The notes beneath the pieces were generated by a model, which ran no database searches, was not told the origin of the DNA, and worked only from the letters and a program-made list of their open reading frames with translations. Positions 46,288-53,065 of a DNA stretch of 64,000 bases are shown in pieces. The first letter of the stretch is position 1. Each line of letters begins with the position of its first letter. The translations under genes and the position numbers were made by a program. This stretch comes from an uncultured Odoribacter sp. (GTDB taxonomy: Bacteria > Bacteroidota > Bacteroidia > Bacteroidales > Marinifilaceae): positions 186,001 through 250,000 of the forward strand of contig CALUKE010000004.1 in assembly GCA_944321165.1 (NCBI GenBank). Direction: 5' to 3'.

Positions 46288-47721
46288 TTAATTATTTCGA
46301 ATAAATGCTATTAACTCCCGGCGATCTTTTGATCCGGTCAAATAAGTAATTAATATAAAATAGAAGAATCCGACAAAAATACCTGTAACAAGTTTTAATC
46401 CATTGGTAGGTATAAAGTAAATCGTAATATAAACGATTACCCCCATTGACAAAGAATAAAATAAAGTAGGGACAAGATCTTTCATCTGGCGTAAAAAACC
46501 AACTTGAATCAATTTTCCAGTATAATAAGTATTGATTATCAGAGCAATCACAGAACTAAATATTGTTCCTATACTCATTGCAATCAATCCCATGGGAACA
46601 GTAATACAAAGAATAAGAACTCCTATAATTTTCTTGTAAATTTCCAATTTAAGGAAAAGATCGCTACGTCCTTTTACCTGCAAAAGATTCAAATTTATAG
46701 CATGAATAGGATACCACATCATACTAAAACAAAGTATTTGTAACAAAACAGCAGTGAATATCCACTGCTCTTTCAATAACAAAATCACCAAAGGGCGAGC
46801 GACAGCCGATAAACCGATCATCATAGGAAAAATTACAAAAGCCGATAAACGTAAAAAACGGCGATATACATCTCTTAGGCGCTCATCATCATCTTGGATA
46901 GAACAAAGGATAGGAAAAGTAACCCGTTGAATGATTCCCGTAATATTCGAAGAAGGAAAATCTCCGAATTGTTGTGCACGGGTATAATACCCTAAATCAG
47001 TTGCTTTAAAAATTTTTCCGATAACAATCAAATAAATATTTTGGTAAAGTGTATTCAAAATTCCTGCCCCAGCCAATTTAGAACCAAAACTGAACAATTC
47101 CCGAAATGATTTCCAAGAATATTCACAGGACGGACGCCAAGGAGAAAAAATCCAAAGAAGCAAAGCATTCACACAGAGATTCACCAATTGCTGCACAACA
47201 ATAGCCCAAACACCATAGCCTCCGTAAACCATTCCAACCCCCACGATACCAGACACAATTGCAGCTGAAAATGAAGCTTTTGTCTGTGTTTTAAAATCAA
47301 TTTCAACCGTCAAAAGTGCACGCTGAACCACTACCCAAGAATTAATAAATACACTCAATGAAATTACACGAGTAATGGACGTAAGTTGCGGTTCATCGTA
47401 AAAATCTGCAATCAAAGGCGCACAAAAGAATAGTATCAGATAAAGCAAAGCCCCGACCACAATATTGAAATAAAAAACAGTAGAATTATCTACCTGCCGA
47501 CGATCTTGTTTTCGTATCAACGCTTGTGAAAAACCACTATCAATCAAAGATTGAGAAATGGCAATAAATATGGCCAACATTCCTATAAGCCCATAATCTT
47601 CAGGAGTTAAGATACGAGCCATGATAATCATTACAATAAATTGAATCCCCTGTACAGAAAAACGCTCAATACTGCTCCAAAGCGTTCCTTTAAAAGTTTT
47701 ATGTTTTAATGATTCTGTCAT
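46288..47721 (-). CDS. Wzx-type repeat-unit flippase
   Basis: The ATG at 47721 gives 477 residues; the open frame can be extended to a TTG at 47733, which is less likely. The protein has about 12 to 14 membrane segments. 'HKTFKGTLWSSIERFSVQGIQFIVMIIMARILTPEDYGLIGM' followed by 'IDSGFSQALIRKQ' is the WzxC/MOP-superfamily N terminus. 'LGYYTRAQQFGDFPSSNITGIIQRVTFP' is also typical. It moves the lipid-linked repeat unit across the inner membrane. It is the first gene of the leftward operon, after a long untranslated leader. Confidence 0.95.
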   Translation of the reverse strand: MTESLKHKTFKGTLWSSIERFSVQGIQFIVMIIMARILTPEDYGLIGMLAIFIAISQSLIDSGFSQALIRKQDRRQVDNSTVFYFNIVVGALLYLILFFCAPLIADFYDEPQLTSITRVISLSVFINSWVVVQRALLTVEIDFKTQTKASFSAAIVSGIVGVGMVYGGYGVWAIVVQQLVNLCVNALLLWIFSPWRPSCEYSWKSFRELFSFGSKLAGAGILNTLYQNIYLIVIGKIFKATDLGYYTRAQQFGDFPSSNITGIIQRVTFPILCSIQDDDERLRDVYRRFLRLSAFVIFPMMIGLSAVARPLVILLLKEQWIFTAVLLQILCFSMMWYPIHAINLNLLQVKGRSDLFLKLEIYKKIIGVLILCITVPMGLIAMSIGTIFSSVIALIINTYYTGKLIQVGFLRQMKDLVPTLFYSLSMGVIVYITIYFIPTNGLKLVTGIFVGFFYFILITYLTGSKDRRELIAFIRNN

Positions 47722-48004
47722 TCTAATTGACAATTTTTCTTTTGAAAACTTTCATATCATACAACAAAAAGATTTCAAAATTATACGCCTTTCTTTAAAA
47801 ATATGAGCATAATTTGCAATTTACACTAAAAATCGCTTTTTAGAGAACTCCAAACTAAAAATGAAATACTAAATTAGAATTTAACTGGAATTTTAAGGCA
47901 AATTGTCTCCTGTGAATTTATTTAAAATAAATCCCGAATAAATTTGTTTAAACATTGATAATTAAGACGTTGTTTTTAGAAAAGATCCCGTTCAGGTGCG
48001 CTTC

Positions 48005-48040
48005 GCGGTCCTCAGTGTCATGTTTACTGAGGATCGGCCG
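48005..48040 (-). promoter_or_regulatory. Hairpin at the 5' end of the polysaccharide operon leader
   Basis: TCCTCAGT (48009-48016) pairs with ACTGAGGA (48026-48033) around a 9-nt loop; GCGG/CCGC outside can extend it across a 4-nt bulge. It begins about 10 nt after the inferred transcription start and could be the site at which UpxY loads onto RNA polymerase. That role is inference. Confidence 0.5.
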
Positions 48041-48051
48041 CTCACTTTGGG

Positions 48052-48083
48052 CAAAATTAGTCTTTTATTTTCCCTTAGACAAG
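48052..48083 (-). promoter_or_regulatory. Candidate promoter of the polysaccharide operon
   Basis: On the minus strand a -33-like CTTG (complement of 48080-48083; consensus TTTG, one mismatch) is followed after 20 nt by a perfect -7 box TAATTTTG (complement of 48052-48059). Spacing is right for Bacteroidetes. Confidence 0.55.
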
Positions 48084-48227
48084 AGAAGTATTGCCTTTTC
48101 ATCTTTTTTAAAAAAGTTATAACAATTTCGTTATTGGTATCAATTTTAAAGAATTAACCCAATGAATTAGATGGCAATCGTTTACATAAAATTTTACTCA
48201 TATAAAAAGAGTTTAAAAAAGAAATTC

Positions 48228-48235
48228 TAATTTTG
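48228..48235 (+). promoter_or_regulatory. Candidate -7 box for upxY
   Basis: TAATTTTG lies 58 bp before the upxY start codon. A matching -33 element was not found. Confidence 0.45.
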
Positions 48236-48293
48236 TCACAGCAATAACAAAAAATCTGAACAGATCAGAGCCAGTAAATTAGAACCGACATCG

Positions 48294-48818
48294 ATGAAAA
48301 CAGAACAGGATATCCATTGGCATGCAGTTTTTACGGCTTCACGGGCAGAAAAAAAGGTCAGGGAACGGTTGGAAGAAGAAGGAATCGAATGTTTTCTGCC
48401 GGTGCAGACGGTGGTGAGACAGTGGACCTACCGGAAAGCCCGGGTGGAGGTACCGGTGATTGCAGGAATGATCTTTGTGCGGGTGAGCCGGCAGGAACAG
48501 ATAAGGGTGTTGCAAACAAGAGGGGTGGTGGCTTTCCTGCGATTGAAAGGTAGCGTGGGAGCGGCAGTGATTCCGGACCGGCAGATGGAGACATTCCGGT
48601 TTTTGCTGGATTTCTCGGAGGAGGCCGTGGAAATGACGAACGAGGAGATACAGCCCGGCGATTGGGTGCAGGTAGTGAAAGGACCGCTGAAAGGCATGGA
48701 GGGAGAATTGATCAGCCGCTCGGGCCAGACGAAAGTGATGGTACGCATCGACTGGCTGGGCTGTGCCATGGTGAATATACCGGTAAGTTTTGTGGAAAGA
48801 ATGAAATCAATGGAATGA
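48294..48818 (+). CDS. upxY: UpxY-like NusG-family antiterminator
   Basis: A 174-residue NusG paralogue. The NGN domain (about 8-110) shows 'WHAVFTASRAEKKVRERLEEEGIECFLPVQTVVRQW' and 'PVIAGMIFVRVSRQEQIRVLQTRGVVAFLR'; a KOW motif follows at about 123-140 ('PGDWVQVVKGPLKGMEGEL'). UpxY proteins prevent early termination in the leader of the capsule operon they belong to. In Bacteroides the gene is normally the first of that operon and followed by upxZ. Here it points away from the operon, no upxZ is present, and topB starts 4 bp after its stop. Its composition is GC-rich, unlike the polysaccharide genes. Confidence 0.92.
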   Translation: MKTEQDIHWHAVFTASRAEKKVRERLEEEGIECFLPVQTVVRQWTYRKARVEVPVIAGMIFVRVSRQEQIRVLQTRGVVAFLRLKGSVGAAVIPDRQMETFRFLLDFSEEAVEMTNEEIQPGDWVQVVKGPLKGMEGELISRSGQTKVMVRIDWLGCAMVNIPVSFVERMKSME

Positions 48819-48822
48819 GCCT

Positions 48823-50928
48823 ATGAAGATGTGTATTGCAGAGAAACCGAGTGTGGCCAAGGAAATCGCCCATGTACTGGGGGCAACAGCCCGCCGGAAT
48901 GGCTATCTGGAAGGGAACGGCTATTGGGTGACCTGGACGTTCGGACATCTGTGTACATTGCAGGAACCGGGAGAGTATACGGAAAAATGGCAGAAATGGA
49001 ACATGGGAGTACTGCCGATGATCCCGTCGAAATTCAGAATCCGCCTGATCGAGGACGAAGGAATCAAAAAACAGTTTGCCGTGATCGAGGAGCTGGTGAG
49101 TAAGGCGGAACTGGTGATCAACTGCGGGGATGCCGGCCAGGAGGGAGAACTGATCCAACGCTGGGTGCTGACGAAGGCGAAGTGCGGCGTACCGGTCAAA
49201 CGGCTCTGGATCTCTTCGCTGACGGAGGAAGCTATCCGGGAAGGATTCGACAAACTGATGGACGCCAAGGAATTCGATACACTGTATGCGGCAGGATCGG
49301 CCCGGGCCATCGGCGACTGGCTGCTGGGCATGAATGCCACGCGGGCCTATACGCTGAAGTACGGCACCGGCAAGAATGTGCTGTCGATCGGACGGGTACA
49401 GACCCCGACACTGGCCCTGGTGGTGGAACGCCAAAAGGCCATCGAACAGTTCCGGCCGGAAACGTACTGGGAAATCCGGACCAGTTACCGGGAAGGCATC
49501 TTTACCAGCCAGCACGGACGGTTCAACCGGAAAGAAGAAGCGGAGGCATTTTTAGAGAAAATCAAACCGCAGGAACTGGAGATTCTCAGCATCGAACGGA
49601 AGAAAGCCATGGAACATCCGCCCAAACTGTTCGACCTGACGCTGCTGCAGGTGGAGTGTAACCGGAAGTTCGCCTATACGGCCGAAAATACCTTGAAAAT
49701 CATTCAGTCGCTGTATGAGAAGAAACTGACGACCTATCCCCGCGTCGATACGAATTTCCTGCCGAACGACCAATATAATAAGGTACCCCGCATCCTGCAG
49801 GGACTGAAACCCTATGAGGCCCTCGTCCGACCGATATTGGCGGAAAAGAAGATCCGGAAATCGCCCAAGGTGTTCAACGACAAGAAGATCACGGATCACC
49901 ACGCCATCATCCCGACGGGTGTATTCAGCTATGACCTGACGCCGGAGGAGAAACGGGTGTACGACCTGGTGGCCCGCCGCTTTATCGCGGTCTTTTATCC
50001 GGACTGCGAAATTGCCAATATCACGGTGATGGCCCGGATCGGCGAAGAGGAGTTCAAAGCTACCGGCAAGCAGATCATCGACCCGGCCTGGCGGGTGGTA
50101 TTCGGTAACCCGACGGAAAAGCAAAACGAAGAAAATGTTCTGCCTGCATACGAAAAGGGAGAACACGGACCACACACGCCGGAATTGCAGGAGAAGCAGA
50201 CACAGCCACCGAAGTATTACACGGAAGCGGATCTGCTGAGAGCCATGGAAACAGCCGGCAAACAGGTGGAAGACGAGGAATTGCGCGACCTGATGAAGGA
50301 AAACGGCATCGGCCGCCCATCGACCCGCGCCAATATCATAGAAACCCTGTTCAAACGACAGTATATCCGCAAGGACAAAAAACGAATCCTGGCCACACAG
50401 ACCGGTATGGAACTGATCGATACGATCCAGAATGAACTGCTGAAATCTGCCGAGCTGACGGGACAGTGGGAAAAGAAACTGCGGATGATTGAAGACGGTA
50501 CCTACCAGGTGAATGATTTTATGGAGGAACTGAAAGCCATGGTGAATGAAATCGTCCATTTCGTACGCCATGCCTCGACCAAGACCATTGCCGTGGAAAC
50601 ACCACCTTCCACAGAAAAAGAGGAGAAAGCGCCCCCTCCAAAAACCGTCCAGGAACCGACCGTATTGACATGTCCGAAATGCGGGGCCGGCGAAGTGGTA
50701 AAAGGAAAAACCGCCTGGGGCTGTACCCGCTACGGGAAGTCCTGCGATTTCCTGATCCCGCTGGAGATTGCCGGGAAAAAACTGACCCCGAAACAGGTGG
50801 AAACCCTCATCCAGAAGGGGAAAAGCGGCAAGATCAGCGGATTCAAGGATGCGGGAGGAGAAAGCTTCAGCGGCATCCTTCGCCTGGATGAAACGAAAAC
50901 GGTACGAATAGACCGGACGCAAAAATAA
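48823..50928 (+). CDS. topB: DNA topoisomerase III (type IA)
   Basis: A 701-residue type IA topoisomerase. The TOPRIM domain starts with 'MCIAEKPSVAKEIAHVLGA' and contains 'NCGDAGQEGELIQRW' (metal-binding acidic residues, about 100-113). 'LGMNATRAYTL' and 'SIGRVQTPTLALVVERQ' belong to the core, and the catalytic tyrosine is Y305 in 'KLTTYPRVDTNFLP'. 'GIGRPSTRANIIETL' lies near residue 495. The C terminus holds a zinc-ribbon ('CPKCGAGEV' ... 'GCTRYGKSCDF') and a second repeat-like tail. It relaxes or decatenates DNA via single-strand passage. The 4-bp gap after upxY suggests cotranscription. No conjugation genes are present. Confidence 0.95.
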   Translation: MKMCIAEKPSVAKEIAHVLGATARRNGYLEGNGYWVTWTFGHLCTLQEPGEYTEKWQKWNMGVLPMIPSKFRIRLIEDEGIKKQFAVIEELVSKAELVINCGDAGQEGELIQRWVLTKAKCGVPVKRLWISSLTEEAIREGFDKLMDAKEFDTLYAAGSARAIGDWLLGMNATRAYTLKYGTGKNVLSIGRVQTPTLALVVERQKAIEQFRPETYWEIRTSYREGIFTSQHGRFNRKEEAEAFLEKIKPQELEILSIERKKAMEHPPKLFDLTLLQVECNRKFAYTAENTLKIIQSLYEKKLTTYPRVDTNFLPNDQYNKVPRILQGLKPYEALVRPILAEKKIRKSPKVFNDKKITDHHAIIPTGVFSYDLTPEEKRVYDLVARRFIAVFYPDCEIANITVMARIGEEEFKATGKQIIDPAWRVVFGNPTEKQNEENVLPAYEKGEHGPHTPELQEKQTQPPKYYTEADLLRAMETAGKQVEDEELRDLMKENGIGRPSTRANIIETLFKRQYIRKDKKRILATQTGMELIDTIQNELLKSAELTGQWEKKLRMIEDGTYQVNDFMEELKAMVNEIVHFVRHASTKTIAVETPPSTEKEEKAPPPKTVQEPTVLTCPKCGAGEVVKGKTAWGCTRYGKSCDFLIPLEIAGKKLTPKQVETLIQKGKSGKISGFKDAGGESFSGILRLDETKTVRIDRTQK

Positions 50929-50993
50929 AGGACGAAAATTGATCGAATCTTAAAAAAAATGTAACTTTATCCTGTTTAAACGGCAAACAAACA

Positions 50994-51530
50994 ATGAACA
51001 TCAGCCATCTCAACTCATTCAAAACCATCTTTCAGGAATTGTATCCGGATATGGTCAGGATTGCGTTGTTTTATGTTCACGACCTGCCGATTGCCGAAGA
51101 TATCGCCCAGGAAGTTTTTGCCCGACTTTGGGAAAAACAGGAAAAACTGAATAGCATCGACCACATTAAAAGTTATCTTACCTATGCCGTGAAAAACCGG
51201 TGTCTGAATTATCTGGAACACCAGCAGGTAGTCAGCCGCTATCAACAGGAATATGTCCAATCGCTCTCAGAAGAAGATTCCACGGAAGAGTTCATACAAA
51301 CGGTACAGACGTTCCTGACCCAACTGCCGGAAAAAAGACGCAAAATTTTAGAAATGAGTATTGTCGAAGGCAAATCTTATCAGGAAATCGCCGACCAGGA
51401 AAGCATTTCCATCAACACGGTCAAAGACCATATCAAAAAAGCCTACGCTTTCTTGCGGGAAAATATCCAGCAAAAAATACAGGATTTTATCCTTTTCTTT
51501 GCCTTAAAATCAGCGACCTGCACAAAATAA
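50994..51530 (+). CDS. ECF sigma-70 family RNA polymerase sigma factor
   Basis: A 178-residue extracytoplasmic-function sigma factor. Region 2 is 'DLPIAEDIAQEVFARLWEKQEKLNSIDHIKSYLTYAVKNRCLN' and region 4 is 'LPEKRRKILEMSIVEGKSYQEIADQESISINTVKDHIKKAYAFLRE'. It matches the Bacteroidetes SusCD-linked group. It should be held by the FecR protein encoded next and released when the SusC transporter senses cargo. A one-mismatch -7 box (TAACTTTA, 50962-50969) lies 24 bp upstream. The following gene is unusually far away because of an inserted palindromic element. Confidence 0.93.
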   Translation: MNISHLNSFKTIFQELYPDMVRIALFYVHDLPIAEDIAQEVFARLWEKQEKLNSIDHIKSYLTYAVKNRCLNYLEHQQVVSRYQQEYVQSLSEEDSTEEFIQTVQTFLTQLPEKRRKILEMSIVEGKSYQEIADQESISINTVKDHIKKAYAFLRENIQQKIQDFILFFALKSATCTK

Positions 51531-51608
51531 AAACAAGGAAAAGCCATTTTTTTCATTTTCCCAACCACCCTATCCGCCCTTTTCCCTGTCTTTTTGTTGT
51601 GTGAAGCT

Positions 51609-51860
51609 AAAAAAACGTTCGATTATTTGGGCTTAAAAGCAGTTTTCGTCAGCGTAATTGCAAAGACTTTGGGAACATCCCGGAATAAACGTCATTTTCG
51701 AGGAGATGCGAATGTCCGAATCCCGGTGTCTGAGCCGAAGGCGAGTTCCGGGATTCAATGAGCAGCGAGGTAGAAAATAGTGCATGTAGGGCCGTACACA
51801 AAGTTTTTGCAATGAAGCGAAAAGAAGAGCGGAAATGACAAAAAAAAGGAACGTTTTTTT
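51609..51860. repeat. MITE-like or structured palindromic element between sigma factor and FecR
   Basis: The outer arms AAAAAAACGTTC (51609-51620) and GAACGTTTTTTT (51849-51860) are perfectly complementary. Inner arms ATTGCAAAGACTTTG (51657-51671) and CAAAGTTTTTGCAAT (51799-51813) match at 14 of 15 positions. A central hairpin GAATCCCGG/CCGGGATTC lies at 51718-51756. The element fills most of the gap between the two genes and no coding function is visible. A clear target-site duplication was not found, so it could also be a regulatory RNA structure. Confidence 0.55.
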
Positions 51861-51888
51861 AGGGGAAAACATCAAAGGCAGGAAAAAT

Positions 51889-53028
51889 ATGCATACGGAT
51901 ATTGAACATATAATAGAAAAATGGCTTTCCAACCGAGAAAACATCACGGCGGAAGAGCAACGGATTTTCGACACCTGGATGCAGGAAGGGAAAAATCGAG
52001 AAAAATTCTATGAATTGAAACGCCTCCAATCGGCCATATATGCCATAGGGAAAAGCAAAGAGATCGATCAGGAAAAAGGCTGGAAAAAAGTGCACAAACA
52101 AATCAGACGGTCTGGACAACGGCTCCGACTGCTGCCCTATGCGGCGGCAGCCATGCTGATTCTCTCTCTCGGGGTGGCCATCAGCCTGCTGAAAAACCCG
52201 TCCACGGAATCACAACCGCTGGCCCAAGAGGACCAACCGGGCAACCGCAAGCAGGTCGTACTGACCCTCTCCTCCGGGCAGCAGATCTCTTTATCGGACA
52301 CTCTGCAACCCACATTGGAAGAATATGGAGCCACCATCAGCCAGGAAGGGAGCCAATTGGTATACAGTCAGGCAGACAGTACTTCGCTGCCGGTATACAA
52401 CACCATCACGATTCCCCGGGGCGGTGAATATAAACTGACCCTCTCAGACCAGACGGTTGTCTGGCTGAATTCCGAAAGCCAGCTGACCTATCCGGTGGCG
52501 TTCAAAGGAGATACCCGCGAACTGCAATTGATCGGAGAAGCCTTTTTCGAGGTCAGCAAAGATTCTCTGAGACCGTTCATCGTCCATACCGCCAGTTTCG
52601 ACATCCGGGTGACCGGTACTGAATTCAACGTCCGCTCCTATCCGGATGAAAAAAGCAGTGCCACCCTGGCGGAAGGCAGTATCCAGCTGGAAAAAAACAA
52701 AGAGGTATACCGGTTGAATCCTGGCCAACAGGCCTACCTCCAGGGAGAAGAGGTAAAAGTGAAAGAGGTCCATCTGGAAGAAGCCATCGCCTGGCGGTAC
52801 GATGCCTTTGCCTTCAAGGAAACGCCCCTGGAAGAAATCATGAATGAACTGAGCCGCTGGTACGATGTCGATATTTTCTATCTGAATCCGGAAGTCAAAC
52901 AACTTCATTTTACCGCCTGGTTCCGACGGAACAGCAGCCTGACGGAAGTCATCGAAACCTTGAAGAAAACCCAGAAAATAAACATAGAAGTAAAAGGAAA
53001 AACAATTACAGTAAAGAAACAGTCTTAA
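51889..53028 (+). CDS. FecR-type anti-sigma factor
   Basis: The start at 51889 gives 379 residues beginning MHTDIEHIIEKWLS. The open frame reaches an ATG at 51835, but that extension lies in the palindromic element. The N-terminal cytoplasmic part (about 1-75) binds the sigma factor. One membrane segment follows ('LLPYAAAAMLILSLGVAISLL'). The periplasmic FecR domain includes 'IPRGGEYKLTLSDQTVVWLNSESQLTYP' and 'GEAFFEVSKDSLRPFIVHTASFDIRVTGTEFNV'. The C-terminal DUF4974-like part is 'LEEIMNELSRWYDVDIFYLNPEVKQ'. Sigma, FecR, SusC and SusD are in the standard order. Confidence 0.94.
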   Translation: MHTDIEHIIEKWLSNRENITAEEQRIFDTWMQEGKNREKFYELKRLQSAIYAIGKSKEIDQEKGWKKVHKQIRRSGQRLRLLPYAAAAMLILSLGVAISLLKNPSTESQPLAQEDQPGNRKQVVLTLSSGQQISLSDTLQPTLEEYGATISQEGSQLVYSQADSTSLPVYNTITIPRGGEYKLTLSDQTVVWLNSESQLTYPVAFKGDTRELQLIGEAFFEVSKDSLRPFIVHTASFDIRVTGTEFNVRSYPDEKSSATLAEGSIQLEKNKEVYRLNPGQQAYLQGEEVKVKEVHLEEAIAWRYDAFAFKETPLEEIMNELSRWYDVDIFYLNPEVKQLHFTAWFRRNSSLTEVIETLKKTQKINIEVKGKTITVKKQS

Positions 53029-53065
53029 AAATCAGAAACATGTAAAACTATCTAACAACAAAATT

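Larger units (their letters stand above)
47722..48293. promoter_or_regulatory. Divergent intergenic region between polysaccharide operon and upxY
   Basis: About 570 bp of AT-rich DNA without a credible gene. It holds a leftward promoter near 48052-48083, a hairpin at 48009-48033, a rightward -7 box at 48228-48235, another leftward TAATTTTG (complement of 47776-47783, 55 bp upstream of the flippase start), and a 12-bp inverted repeat (47871-47882 and 48222-48233). The layout implies a leftward leader of about 320 nt, as expected for antitermination by a NusG-like protein. Confidence 0.6.

Noticed and set aside
49552-50922. A 456-codon minus-strand frame opposite topB
   Set aside because: It is Phe- and Arg-rich without motifs and is explained as a shadow of topB.
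48823-50928. topB as a marker of a conjugative element
   Set aside because: No tra, mob or integrase genes lie nearby, and the gene is tied to upxY rather than to transfer functions.
51835-51888. Longer N terminus for the second FecR
   Set aside because: The extension lies in the palindromic element, and the shorter version matches the length and start of the other FecR in the window.
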